Shown piece by piece: positions 22,295 to 30,518 of a stretch of DNA of 35,976 nucleotides (its first letter is position 1; every line of letters begins with the position of its first letter). Below the pieces are notes generated by a model, which had not been told where the DNA came from, searched no databases, and was given only the letters and a program-made list of their open reading frames with translations. Source of the DNA: a bacterium (GTDB taxonomy: Bacteria; Cyanobacteriota; Vampirovibrionia; Gastranaerophilales; Gastranaerophilaceae); contig JAFYDY010000073.1 in NCBI GenBank assembly GCA_017544545.1, positions 1 through 35,976 on the forward strand, written 5' to 3'. The position numbers were made by a program, and so were the translations under genes.

Positions 22295-24433
22295 ATGGAA
22301 TCAGTAGTTGATAAAAGTAGAAAACTCTACCCTGAAGCAGAGTTTGTTTCCGGAAAATGGAACCACGAAATAAATGTGAGAGACTTTATACAGCGTAACT
22401 ACACTCCATATGAAGGTGATTCAAGCTTTTTGGCCGGACCGACTCCGGCTACAACAAAGTTGTGGAATGAGTGCTTGGAATTATTTGAAAAAGAACGCCA
22501 AAATGGCGGTGTGTTGGATATGGATACAAAGATTGTATCCACAATAACTTCCCATGGTGCAGGATATATCGATAAAGATTTGGAGCAAATCGTAGGCTTG
22601 CAGACGGATAAACCGTTGAAACGCGCTCTCCAGCCGTTTGGTGGTATCAGAATGGCTGAAACTTCATGCAGTTCATACGGCTATGAAATAGATCCAAAAG
22701 TCAGTGAAATCTTTAGAAAATACAGAAAAACACATAACCAGGGCGTATTTGATGTTTATACTCCGGAAATGCGTGCAGCAAGACATGCCGGAATTTTAAC
22801 AGGTTTGCCGGATGCTTATGGCAGAGGTCGTATAATAGGCGATTACAGAAGGGTTGCTCTTTACGGTATTAATAGACTTATTGAGGATAAAATTGAGCAG
22901 CACGCATCTGTTCACGGTGCTATGACTCCTGAGAAAATTCAGTTGAAGGAAGAATTGGCAGAACAAATTCGCGCACTGCAAGAAATGATTGAACTTGGTA
23001 AAATTTACGGTTTTGATATTTCTCAGCCTGCAAGAAACGCAAAAGAAGCTGTTCAGTGGTTGTATTTCGGTTATTTGTGTGCCGTAAAAGAACAAAACGG
23101 TGCCGCAATGTCAATCGGAAGAACTTCAACCTTCCTGGATATTTATATCGAACGTGATTTAAAAGAAGGTATTATAACCGAATCCGAAGCACAGGAATTA
23201 ATTGACCACTTTATAATGAAATTAAGACTTGTGAAATTTGCAAGAACACCTGAATATAATTCATTGTTCTCCGGCGATCCTACGTGGGTAACCGAATCTA
23301 TCGGAGGTATGGGTGTCGATGGCAGAACTTTGGTTACTAAAAACTCCTTCAGATATTTGCATACTCTGGAAAATCTCGGCACTGCACCGGAACCGAACAT
23401 GACAGTTCTCTGGTCTACAAGATTGCCGCATAATTTCAAACAGTATGCTGCTCATATTTCAATCACAACATCATCAATTCAGTATGAAAATGATGATATG
23501 ATGAGAGTTACACACGGTGATGATTATGCAATCGCTTGTTGTGTATCATCTATGGTTGTCGGTAAAGAAATGCAATTCTTCGGAGCCCGTGCAAACCTCG
23601 CAAAATGCTTGCTCTACGCAATAAACGGCGGTGTTGATGAGAAAAATAAAGAACAGGTCGGCCCGAAATACAGACCTATAACATCTGAATATCTTGATTA
23701 TGATGAAGTTATGGAAAAATACGAAGGTATGATGGATTGGCTGGCATGGTTATACACAAATACCTTAAATGTTATTCACTATATGCACGACAAATACTGT
23801 TATGAACGCTCACAAATGGCTTTACATGACAGAGATGTAAAACGTTATTTCGCAACAGGTATTGCAGGTTTGTCAGTTGTGGCGGATTCTCTTTCTGCAA
23901 TCAAATATGCAAAAGTTAAAACAATTCGTGATGAAAAAGGAATTGTTGTTGATTATGAAGTAGAAGGCGATTTCCCGAAATATGGAAACAACGATGACAG
24001 AGTTGATTCTATTGCCGTTGATATTGTCCACAAATTTATGGATATGATCAGAACTCATAACACTTACAGAAATTCAATTCCGACAATGTCAATTCTGACA
24101 ATCACTTCAAACGTTGTTTACGGAAAGAAAACAGGTAACACTCCTGATGGCAGAAAAGCGGGTATCCCTCTTGCTCCGGGTGCTAATCCGATGCACGGAC
24201 GTGACAAAAACGGAGCTGTAGCATCTTTGGCTTCTGTTGCAAAACTTCCGTTTAAGGATGCGCAAGACGGTATTTCTAATACCTTCTCAATTATTCCGAA
24301 CGCATTGGGTAAAGATGAAGTGTTCATGGGTGATTTGAATGTAAGTTTTGACCCGGGTTGCTGCAGCGGAAATTCGGATAATTTCGTATTTATAAGCAAA
24401 CCTCAGGAAAAAGCTGTTACGGATGTTAAATAA
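22295..24433 (+). CDS. pflB: Pyruvate formate-lyase catalytic subunit lacking the glycyl radical domain
   Basis: 712 residues; GAGGAG site before the ATG. It converts pyruvate and CoA to acetyl-CoA and formate. The PFL barrel is complete: Trp/Arg-rich substrate residues, the active-site pair C415-C416 in I-A-C-C-V-S-S, and the late [12 protein letters not shown] block up to P-N-A-L-G-K-D-E (about 675). After that the protein leaves the family: instead of the last ~75 residues with the radical Gly, it has a 37-residue tail (F-M-G-D-L-N...C-C-S-G-N-S-D-N...) and a stop. The missing part is encoded by the next gene, 12 bp downstream. The two together give 790 residues against about 760 for E. 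coli PflB. Confidence 0.93.
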   Translation: MESVVDKSRKLYPEAEFVSGKWNHEINVRDFIQRNYTPYEGDSSFLAGPTPATTKLWNECLELFEKERQNGGVLDMDTKIVSTITSHGAGYIDKDLEQIVGLQTDKPLKRALQPFGGIRMAETSCSSYGYEIDPKVSEIFRKYRKTHNQGVFDVYTPEMRAARHAGILTGLPDAYGRGRIIGDYRRVALYGINRLIEDKIEQHASVHGAMTPEKIQLKEELAEQIRALQEMIELGKIYGFDISQPARNAKEAVQWLYFGYLCAVKEQNGAAMSIGRTSTFLDIYIERDLKEGIITESEAQELIDHFIMKLRLVKFARTPEYNSLFSGDPTWVTESIGGMGVDGRTLVTKNSFRYLHTLENLGTAPEPNMTVLWSTRLPHNFKQYAAHISITTSSIQYENDDMMRVTHGDDYAIACCVSSMVVGKEMQFFGARANLAKCLLYAINGGVDEKNKEQVGPKYRPITSEYLDYDEVMEKYEGMMDWLAWLYTNTLNVIHYMHDKYCYERSQMALHDRDVKRYFATGIAGLSVVADSLSAIKYAKVKTIRDEKGIVVDYEVEGDFPKYGNNDDRVDSIAVDIVHKFMDMIRTHNTYRNSIPTMSILTITSNVVYGKKTGNTPDGRKAGIPLAPGANPMHGRDKNGAVASLASVAKLPFKDAQDGISNTFSIIPNALGKDEVFMGDLNVSFDPGCCSGNSDNFVFISKPQEKAVTDVK

Positions 24434-24445
24434 GGAGATTATAAA

Positions 24446-24682
24446 ATGACAACTCAACAAGAAGAAAATTTAATAAGCTTGCTTGACGGTTACGTTGAAA
24501 AAGGCGGACACCATTTGAACGTTAATGTCTTCAACCGTGAAACATTACTGGACGCTCAGGCTCATCCTGAAAAATATCCGCAATTAACAGTAAGAGTTTC
24601 CGGTTATGCCGTTAACTTCACAAAACTGACAAAAGAGCAGCAGGATGATGTTATCTCAAGAACCTTCCACAGCTCAATGTAG
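24446..24682 (+). CDS. Stand-alone glycyl radical subunit of pyruvate formate-lyase
   Basis: 78 residues. It matches the C-terminal radical domain of [34 protein letters not shown]53-Y-A-V, and the C-terminal [11 protein letters not shown]. Gly53 would carry the radical installed by PflA and pass it to Cys416/Cys415 of the upstream protein. It has its own ATG and a strong AAGGAGA site that overlaps the pflB stop codon, so it is a real, translationally coupled gene and not a shifted frame. It resembles the replaceable radical protein GrcA/YfiD of E. coli but is smaller and here is the only radical domain in the operon. Confidence 0.92.
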   Translation: MTTQQEENLISLLDGYVEKGGHHLNVNVFNRETLLDAQAHPEKYPQLTVRVSGYAVNFTKLTKEQQDDVISRTFHSSM

Positions 24683-24741
24683 GGGTAAATGTTTGTTTCC
24701 CGGTACTTTGTCAGGTTATCTGATTTTGTAGTTTGTTTATT

Positions 24742-25476
24742 ATGGAAAGCGAGATTTTTGGTAATATTCATTCAATAGAGACTTGCGGGACGGTTGATGG
24801 GCCCGGAATTCGTTTTGTTGTATTTTTGCAGGGCTGCCCTATGCGCTGCAAATATTGCCACAATCCTGATACTTGGGATGCAGTGCTAAATAAAAAAATG
24901 TCGGTTAATGGTATTCTGGTGCAGTATGAAGGTGTCAAAGAGTTTTGCAAAGGCGGGATTACCGTAACCGGCGGCGAACCGTTATTGCAACCGGAGTTTG
25001 TTGCACAATTATTTAAAGCGGCAAAAGAAAAAAATATCCATACGGCGCTTGATACATCAGGTGTTACTTTTAATTCTGACGATACCGAAAAGATTGATAA
25101 TGTTTTGAAATATACGGATCTTGTTATGCTGGATATCAAGCATATTGATGATTCGGAACATAAAAAACTTACCGGTCATACAAATAAAAATATTTTGCAA
25201 TTTGCCCATTATTTATCTGAAAATAATATTCCGATGTGGGTAAGACACGTTGTTGTCCCCGGCATTACCTTTGACGAATACTATTTATCAGAGTTGGGGA
25301 AATTTTTGAAAACTCTAAAAAATGTTGAAGCACTTGATGTTTTGCCATATCACGATATGGCTAAGAGTAAATATAAAGGGTTGGGCTTGGATTATCCGCT
25401 CGGGGATACCCCGCCTCTTACAAAAGATCAGGCAATTCAGGCAAGAGATATTATCTTGAAATACATGAAACAGTAA
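24742..25476 (+). CDS. pflA: Pyruvate formate-lyase activating enzyme
   Basis: 244 residues from ATG 24742 (an in-frame TTG nine bases upstream is rejected; neither has a good ribosome site). It is a radical-SAM enzyme: C32-x3-C36-x2-C39 in G-C-P-M-R-C-K-Y-C-H-N-P binds the 4Fe-4S cluster, with G-G-E-P-L-L for SAM and the opening T-x-D-G-P-G-I-R-F typical of PFL activases. It would abstract hydrogen from Gly53 of the small subunit. The length equals that of E. coli PflA (246). It lies 59 bp after the radical subunit gene without a terminator, so all three genes are probably one operon. No formate channel gene (focA) is present in the window. Confidence 0.95.
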   Translation: MESEIFGNIHSIETCGTVDGPGIRFVVFLQGCPMRCKYCHNPDTWDAVLNKKMSVNGILVQYEGVKEFCKGGITVTGGEPLLQPEFVAQLFKAAKEKNIHTALDTSGVTFNSDDTEKIDNVLKYTDLVMLDIKHIDDSEHKKLTGHTNKNILQFAHYLSENNIPMWVRHVVVPGITFDEYYLSELGKFLKTLKNVEALDVLPYHDMAKSKYKGLGLDYPLGDTPPLTKDQAIQARDIILKYMKQ

Positions 25477-25585
25477 TTTTAGTTTGTTACAATATGTAAA
25501 AATAGCAGGATTATATGGACAATTATTTTTTGCTTTTGACTTAATTAATACGAATTTGAGTTAGGCAGGTAGAAAGGAAAACCTC

Positions 25586-26026
25586 ATGATCACAAATGTA
25601 TATGCAAGTTTGGGTAAGAATGGCATTAATGTCGTTAAACATATGAAAAGCGGTAAGTTGAGGCGCTCAGTAGTGCCGGTTCGAAAGCAGGGCAATGACT
25701 TTTATAAATATACGAGTGGTCTTATAGATTCATACCCTAAAGTATTTAAGGAAATCATGAGAGATATGCATTTTGGAGAACTGCCTAAAGGTCTTGGTGC
25801 TGTGGTTAAAGCTGTGGGTAGAAGAGTACTTCCAAACGGTGATGTGTATACCTTTACACGTAGTGCGGATCGCAACGGCATAGAATGGGTATTTGCTCAA
25901 ATTCGTCGTGCAGGTGAGCTGATATGCAGTAAAGAAAAATATTTTATGGACGGCTTAGCAGTAAGACAGGATAAAGTGACTCATTTCCCGCGCCATCAGG
26001 TTAAACACGACTTCTTCAATATTTAA
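25586..26026 (+). CDS. Small basic protein of unknown function
   Basis: 146 residues, not recognised. No signal peptide. The protein is basic, with an N-terminal half rich in Lys/Val and a C-terminal half beginning V-L-P-N-G-D-V-Y-T-F-T-R, then beta strands, a lone Cys, and H-F-P-R-H-Q-V-K-H near the end. The L-P-N-G-x motif followed by strands and His/Arg pairs is reminiscent of the end of the 507-residue protein at 20548, but similarity is short. The ribosome region (GAAAGGAAAACCTCATG) is almost the same as that of the 583-residue gene at 4811. It ends 4 bp before the convergent Cys-cluster gene. Confidence 0.7.
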   Translation: MITNVYASLGKNGINVVKHMKSGKLRRSVVPVRKQGNDFYKYTSGLIDSYPKVFKEIMRDMHFGELPKGLGAVVKAVGRRVLPNGDVYTFTRSADRNGIEWVFAQIRRAGELICSKEKYFMDGLAVRQDKVTHFPRHQVKHDFFNI

Positions 26027-26030
26027 CCCT

Positions 26031-26618
26031 TTACCCCTCAAACCAGTCAATGAGTGGTTTTATCTCGCCGAATTCAAACCCGAAACCTTTTGCAAAATCA
26101 GGATCGGTTAAAAATTCGTAGCGTACATTATATGCACAGGGCTCTTCTTTCACCCCGAGTTTTTTGTACATATCTTTTGAAATGATTTGTTTCTCTTGGT
26201 CAAATACGTTTGAATAGTTAAGCCCGTCATAGGCACAGAACGGAATATTTGAGCCGGCACCATCAACATCGACATTCATCAGTCCGAAGGTTCTGCAAAT
26301 TATTCCGCGGTAGTTATAAACCGAGCACATATTGTTTATCAGAAACGGACAAACGTACGCGAATTTCTTTTCTTTATTTTGACGTTTTAATTCCAGTGTT
26401 CTTTCAACATTTTGTCTGATTTGTTCTTTTACGTTGTAGGGCAGCAGGTTAAACCCGATTTTAATATATTCAAATTCTATTTGTGAGAACGGGTATTGAG
26501 CGTTTTCGCAGCACTTTGAACAACCTGGTTTACAGAAAATATAGGGCTTTTGACTGTCAAAAAACCTCTTGAGCTTTTCTTCAAGCATCATCAGATATGC
26601 CATATAATTTTCAATCAT
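26031..26618 (-). CDS. YkgJ-family cysteine-cluster protein
   Basis: 195 residues. C29-x3-C33-x2-C36-C37 and the later C-P-F-L-x4-C-S-V-Y-x-x-R-x-x-x-C-R pattern are the signature of the CxxCxxCC family (PF03692), thought to bind zinc or an Fe-S cluster. The molecular function is not established in general. It is cytoplasmic. The ATG has no ribosome site, but TTGACT (26653-26648), a 17-base spacer and TAACAT (26630-26625) place the start of transcription at or within a base of the ATG, so the message is probably leaderless. It is divergent from the CDF transporter and convergent with the 146-residue gene. Confidence 0.9.
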   Translation of the reverse strand: MIENYMAYLMMLEEKLKRFFDSQKPYIFCKPGCSKCCENAQYPFSQIEFEYIKIGFNLLPYNVKEQIRQNVERTLELKRQNKEKKFAYVCPFLINNMCSVYNYRGIICRTFGLMNVDVDGAGSNIPFCAYDGLNYSNVFDQEKQIISKDMYKKLGVKEEPCAYNVRYEFLTDPDFAKGFGFEFGEIKPLIDWFEG

Positions 26619-26624
26619 AATATA

Positions 26625-26653
26625 ATGTTAAAGCTGTGCAAAATTTAAGTCAA
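26625..26653 (-). promoter_or_regulatory. Promoter, leaderless, for the Cys-cluster gene
   Basis: Minus strand: TTGACT at 26653-26648, 17 bases, TAACAT at 26630-26625, then six bases to the ATG at 26618. Confidence 0.55.
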
Positions 26654-26676
26654 ATTATTAAAATTCCCGTACACTA

Positions 26677-26706
26677 TTGCACTTTAAATTTAAAGTTGTA
26701 TATTAT
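26677..26706 (+). promoter_or_regulatory. Promoter, leaderless, for the CDF gene
   Basis: TTGCAC at 26677-26682, 18 bases, TATTAT at 26701-26706, then five bases to the ATG at 26712. No Shine-Dalgarno could fit. It does not overlap the opposite promoter; only 23 bp separate the two -35 boxes, so one regulator could control both. Confidence 0.55.
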
Positions 26707-26711
26707 GATGT

Positions 26712-27446
26712 ATGGATAACAGAATGCTGAAAAAAAGAACAATGGCGGTTATCATTGTTACTATTTTGACGATGATTGCGGAAATTTATTTTGGTATTGT
26801 TTCGCATTCGATGGCGCTGACGGCTGACGGATTCCATATGGGTACCCACGCACTTGCGCTATTAATTACCTTTATCTGTTGCGTTTTGGCTATCAGGTTC
26901 GAAGATAAAACCGATAAATTTAACGCACTGGGCGGGTATACAAGTGCGATATTGTTAGGGTTTACGTCATTGGGTATTATATATGAATCTGTTGAAAGAT
27001 TGTTCAGACCACTCAATATTTCGTTTACGGATGCTATTTTAGTTGCTGTTATCGGGCTCGTTGTAAACCTTTTATGTGTTGCCATAATGGGTGGACATCA
27101 TGTTCATTTGGGTTGTGATAATTGTGAACACCATGAAAGTGTCGAACATCACTGTGAAGAGTGTCATCATGAAATAAACGATGATAATCACGAGCACTGT
27201 TGTGTACATGGTGGCAAAAGTGATGTGGAAAAAGGTGATAACCTGAACTTTAAAGCTGCATATTTTCACATTCTGGCAGATGCTTTCACCTCAATTTTAG
27301 CAATAACTGCTCTGTTGCTCGGCAAATATTTCGGATTGGTATTCTTAGATCCGACAATGGGAATTCTTGGCGGCTGTATTATTGCAAAATGGGCATATGA
27401 TTTGTTAAAATCATCATCTTTGATTTTACTGGACTTTAAAAAATAG
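26712..27446 (+). CDS. Cation diffusion facilitator (CDF), DmeF-like, short form
   Basis: 244 residues with six membrane segments. The metal site is H42-x3-H46 after A-D39-G in segment 2 (A-D-G-F-H-M-G-T-H, typical of the DmeF branch) and H-x3-D in segment 5 (H-I-L-A-D-A-F, about 187-193). Between segments 4 and 5 a His/Cys/Glu-rich loop (about 128-165, many H-H and C-x-x-C pairs) is likely to gather metal. CDF proteins export Zn, Co or Ni in exchange for protons. The protein stops just after segment 6 (L-I-L-L-D-F-K-K), so the C-terminal cytoplasmic dimerisation domain of the family is missing. The frame ends cleanly and the next gene starts 9 bp later. Metal specificity is inferred. Confidence 0.92.
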   Translation: MDNRMLKKRTMAVIIVTILTMIAEIYFGIVSHSMALTADGFHMGTHALALLITFICCVLAIRFEDKTDKFNALGGYTSAILLGFTSLGIIYESVERLFRPLNISFTDAILVAVIGLVVNLLCVAIMGGHHVHLGCDNCEHHESVEHHCEECHHEINDDNHEHCCVHGGKSDVEKGDNLNFKAAYFHILADAFTSILAITALLLGKYFGLVFLDPTMGILGGCIIAKWAYDLLKSSSLILLDFKK

Positions 27447-27454
27447 GGGTATAT

Positions 27455-27775
27455 ATGATAATTGACAGAATAAGCGGGGTAAAATTCGGCGCAAACCCTC
27501 AAAAAAGTGATTTGCTATCTCAATTCCATGAAAAAACAAAAAATTATGCAGATATGACGGATACCGTTGTCGTTCCGAGAACCATATTCAAAGGTTATCT
27601 CAGCATAATGGCAGGTACAACTCTTGTAACCTTGGGCAGTCTTGCTGTAAAGCATCCGAAACTCTCAAAATTTTTGAGTCTGTCAGGGTTGTTAGCTTCT
27701 CTGTACGGAACGTATGCCTTTGTAAGACCTTTCGTTATTAAAGATGTAAAAGGTGTTGATAAAACTAAGGCTTAA
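27455..27775 (+). CDS. Small membrane protein of unknown function
   Basis: 106 residues, ribosome site AGGGG seven bases before the ATG, 9 bp after the CDF gene and so probably co-transcribed. It begins with a short leader containing G-V-K-F-G-A (residues 8-13), the same F-G motif as in MalQ and the gene at 20073. Residues 45-65 and 70-90 are hydrophobic and could be one hairpin of two membrane segments. The C-terminus is Lys-rich. No family is recognised. Confidence 0.75.
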   Translation: MIIDRISGVKFGANPQKSDLLSQFHEKTKNYADMTDTVVVPRTIFKGYLSIMAGTTLVTLGSLAVKHPKLSKFLSLSGLLASLYGTYAFVRPFVIKDVKGVDKTKA

Positions 27776-27812
27776 TCAGGTATAACAACGCTTAACATAT
27801 ATTTACCCCTTG

Positions 27813-27841
27813 TTGAAAAATTTTGACGTTTATAGGATAAT
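27813..27841 (+). promoter_or_regulatory. Promoter for the Na/Pi cotransporter gene
   Basis: TTGAAA (27813-27818), 17-base spacer, GATAAT (27836-27841). Transcription would begin near 27848 and include the short leader ORF at 27870. Confidence 0.5.
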
Positions 27842-27869
27842 TTTTATGTGTAGCTTAGGAAGTAAAACA

Positions 27870-27911
27870 ATGAAAAATTATCATATAGATATTATTGAGG
27901 AGGCAGAGTAA
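27870..27911 (+). CDS. 13-codon leader ORF overlapping the next start (TAATG)
   Basis: ATG at 27870 with an AGGAAG site eight bases before it opens a 13-residue peptide (M-K-N-Y-H-I-D-I-I-E-E-A-E). Its TAA (27909-27911) shares its last A with the ATG of the transporter gene, and the transporter's own GAGGAGG site lies inside the leader ORF. This layout allows translational coupling or control by ribosome stalling. No codon bias pointing to an amino-acid signal is visible. It could be chance, since it is short. Confidence 0.45.
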   Translation: MKNYHIDIIEEAE

Positions 27912-29668
27912 TGGATATATTTTCTATTTTTACCCTTTGTGGAGGATTAGCCTTCTTTTTATACGGGATGATTGTAATGTCCGGCGGGTTGGAAAAAATC
28001 TCCGGCGGTAAGTTGGAAAAACTGCTTGAACATTTAACCTCAAATCCTGTTAAGGGCTTTTTGCTCGGTATAATAATGACGGTTGCAGTTCAGAGTTCTT
28101 CGGCAGTTTCAGTTATGCTTGTTGGTTTTGTAAACTCAGGAATTATGAAGCTTGCACAGACTATTGCAATTACGTTAGGTTCAAATATAGGAACAACGGC
28201 AACCTCCTGGATTTTGAGTTTGTCCGGTATCCAAAGTACAAATTTCTTTTTAAGATTATTAAAACCGGAATCTTTTTCTCCGATATTAGCGTTGATTGGT
28301 GTAATCCTTTTAATGACGACTAAGAATAATTATTCAAGAAGAAAGCCGATAGGTTCGTTTTTAATAGGGTTTGCGATTTTGATGTTTGGTATGGGCTTAA
28401 TGTCATCTTCTATGGCACCTTTGGCGCATGATCCGAATTTCACAAATATCCTCACATTATTTAAAAATCCGATTTTGGGCTTGCTTGTAGGTTTAATTGT
28501 AACTGCAATAATACAAAGTTCTGCGGCTTCTGTCGGTATGCTGCAGGCACTGTCTATGACGGGAAGTATTCCGTATGTTGTTGCAGCTCCTATTATTGCC
28601 GGACAAAATATTGGTACTTGTGTTACGGCGCTATTGTCAAGTATCGGAGTTAATACGAATGCTAAAAAAGTTGCTGCAACTCACATTATATTCAATATTA
28701 CAGGAGCATTGGCGTTTTTGGTTTTATATGAGATATTTATTCATTTTATAAATCCCTTGACGCATATGTCGAATCCTTTTGGTATTGCGATTGTTCATAC
28801 GGCTTATAACGTTGTGACGGTCATGGTTTGTTTCCCGTTGAGTAAGCTGCTTTTGAAATTCGTTAATTCAATAATCAAAGATGAAACAGATGAAAATGAG
28901 GTTATTCTTGATGAACGTTTGCTGGTTACTCCGTCAATTGCGATTGTTCAGTGTTATAAAGCAACGGGTGATATGGCAAAGGTTACAAGAGAAACCCTGG
29001 CCCTGTCTGTTAAAATGCTGAAACACTATAATCCAAAAGCTGCTGAAGTTATTAACAGAAATGAACTTTTGATTGATAAATACCAAGATACTTTGGAATC
29101 ATTCCTGCAAAAATTATCAGCAAGAGAATTGTCTGAAGAAGACAGCAGCATGATATCTCAGCTGGTGTTGTCAATTTCTGATTTTGAAAAAATTGCAGAC
29201 CACGCAATTCACATTTTGAATATTGCAACGACTATGCACACAAAAGAATGGACATTAGCTCCTGAAACCATTGACGAATTAAAACGTGTAGTTAATGCTG
29301 TCAAAGAAGTTTTTGATGTTACGGTTAATGCATTTATATATCAGGATTTGGGTTCTGCCTATCACGTAGAGCCGCTTGAACAGGTTGTTGATGATATTGC
29401 ATATTTCGCAAAGAAAAACCATATTAAGCGTGTCAAAGCTGAAAAAGCCCACATAAAAAGAGGGTTTGTGTATGCGGAAATATTGAATGATCTGGAACGT
29501 ATATCAGATCACTGTTCAAATATTGCAACCAATACAATTCAGTCAATGAACGTATCAGTGCCGAAACATACATTGAAAAATCAGTTAAAAGAAGCCGATG
29601 TCGGCGAATTTAGTAAAAAAGTTGAAGAATTCAGACAGAAATACGCTGTTGAACCTATCAGCGTATAA
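27911..29668 (+). CDS. Na/phosphate cotransporter (NptA-type) with PhoU-like tail
   Basis: 585 residues. Two inverted Na_Pi_cotrans repeats are visible: Q61-S-S-S with G-S-N-I-G-T-T (90-96), and Q202-S-S-A with G-Q-N-I-G-T-C (231-237); these Q-S-S and G-x-N-I-G-T motifs are the SLC34/NptA transport signature. About eight membrane segments fill residues 1-325. Residues about 340-570 form a helical PhoU-like domain (paired acidic motifs such as S-D-F-E-K-I-A-D-H and N-D-L-E-R-I-S-D-H). It imports phosphate, or possibly exports it, with Na+ across the inner membrane. The PhoU part may sense or gate. The thioesterase gene begins 15 bp after the stop. Confidence 0.95.
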   Translation: MDIFSIFTLCGGLAFFLYGMIVMSGGLEKISGGKLEKLLEHLTSNPVKGFLLGIIMTVAVQSSSAVSVMLVGFVNSGIMKLAQTIAITLGSNIGTTATSWILSLSGIQSTNFFLRLLKPESFSPILALIGVILLMTTKNNYSRRKPIGSFLIGFAILMFGMGLMSSSMAPLAHDPNFTNILTLFKNPILGLLVGLIVTAIIQSSAASVGMLQALSMTGSIPYVVAAPIIAGQNIGTCVTALLSSIGVNTNAKKVAATHIIFNITGALAFLVLYEIFIHFINPLTHMSNPFGIAIVHTAYNVVTVMVCFPLSKLLLKFVNSIIKDETDENEVILDERLLVTPSIAIVQCYKATGDMAKVTRETLALSVKMLKHYNPKAAEVINRNELLIDKYQDTLESFLQKLSARELSEEDSSMISQLVLSISDFEKIADHAIHILNIATTMHTKEWTLAPETIDELKRVVNAVKEVFDVTVNAFIYQDLGSAYHVEPLEQVVDDIAYFAKKNHIKRVKAEKAHIKRGFVYAEILNDLERISDHCSNIATNTIQSMNVSVPKHTLKNQLKEADVGEFSKKVEEFRQKYAVEPISV

Positions 29669-29683
29669 CAGGGAGAATATCAG

Positions 29684-30454
29684 GTGACAATATTATTGAC
29701 CAAAGAAACAGAAAGTATGATTGCTGAGGCGATACACCCCGTATCCATAGCAGAAGCTGATTGTATGCACAGAATAAAACCTGTTTTGATGTTTAATCAT
29801 ATGCAGGAATTAGCAGCCTCCGGCATTGAAAAATATGATATCAGATACGGTTGGAGTAATCTGTTAGATAAAGGACTGGCATGGTTTTTAATCAGGTACA
29901 GAGTTGAATTTGATTCTACTCCGAGAGATTGCAGCGAGATTAAGGTCGTAACTGAAAGCCGCGGTTGCCGCAGAATGAATGCCTATCGTGATTTTGAAGT
30001 GTATGACAATAATACGGGCAATCGTATTTTAAGAGCTTCATCGTGCTGGTTCGTTGTTGATATAAACAACAAGTCGGTAGTAAATATTCAAAAAGAATTT
30101 CCGGAGTTTTACCTTTACGAAGAAAGAGAAGACGATTTGGAATTGCAAAAGCTCAGACCTATTGAAAGGGTTGATTTTGAAAAAACTTTTCACGTAAGGT
30201 ATGATGATTTGGATATAAATAATCACGTAAACAATACTGTATATATAACCTGGGCTTTGGAAGCTCTGGATGCAGATTTTAGAAAATCTCATGACCTAAA
30301 ATCAATGGATATTTATTTTAAGCATGAAATAACATATGGAGAAGATGTTGTATCTCAGGTTATGTATGACAGGGAAAATAATGTAACAGAACATACTATA
30401 AGAAGTGCTTCAACAGGCGAGGAATTGTGCCTGTTAAGAGCGGAATTTGTGTAA
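29684..30454 (+). CDS. Acyl-ACP thioesterase (FatA/TesA hot-dog type)
   Basis: 256 residues from GTG 29684, with CAGGGA nine bases upstream. Two hot-dog halves: the first around 15-135 (W-S-N-L-L-D-K-G-L-A-W, R-G-C-R-R-M), the second around 160-256. The second half has D177-x-N179-x-H181-V-N-N with V-Y-I-T-W-A-L-E193, the catalytic pattern of PF01643 acyl-ACP thioesterases. It releases free fatty acid from acyl-ACP in the cytoplasm. It follows the phosphate transporter by 15 bp, and the AMP ligase gene follows with its own promoter. The two lipid enzymes would form a release-and-reactivate pair. Confidence 0.92.
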   Translation: MTILLTKETESMIAEAIHPVSIAEADCMHRIKPVLMFNHMQELAASGIEKYDIRYGWSNLLDKGLAWFLIRYRVEFDSTPRDCSEIKVVTESRGCRRMNAYRDFEVYDNNTGNRILRASSCWFVVDINNKSVVNIQKEFPEFYLYEEREDDLELQKLRPIERVDFEKTFHVRYDDLDINNHVNNTVYITWALEALDADFRKSHDLKSMDIYFKHEITYGEDVVSQVMYDRENNVTEHTIRSASTGEELCLLRAEFV

Positions 30455-30476
30455 ATATAGTACTTTGTGCTATAAT
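30447..30476 (+). promoter_or_regulatory. Promoter for the acyl ligase gene
   Basis: TTGTGT (30447-30452), 18-base spacer, TATAAT (30471-30476). The -35 lies in the last codons of the thioesterase gene. A GGGAG site follows before the ATG at 30519. Confidence 0.6.
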
Positions 30477-30518
30477 CCTCAAGAAAACAGTTGATAGACA
30501 AAGGGAGACGATACATAT

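Noticed and set aside
24400-24460. Split PFL explained as a simple frameshift or sequencing error
   Set aside because: Between the two parts there is a stop codon, a full Shine-Dalgarno at correct spacing, an ATG, and 37 residues of tail that match no part of PFL in any shifted reading that I tried by eye. A single base change would not restore a normal protein. Read-level proof is still lacking.
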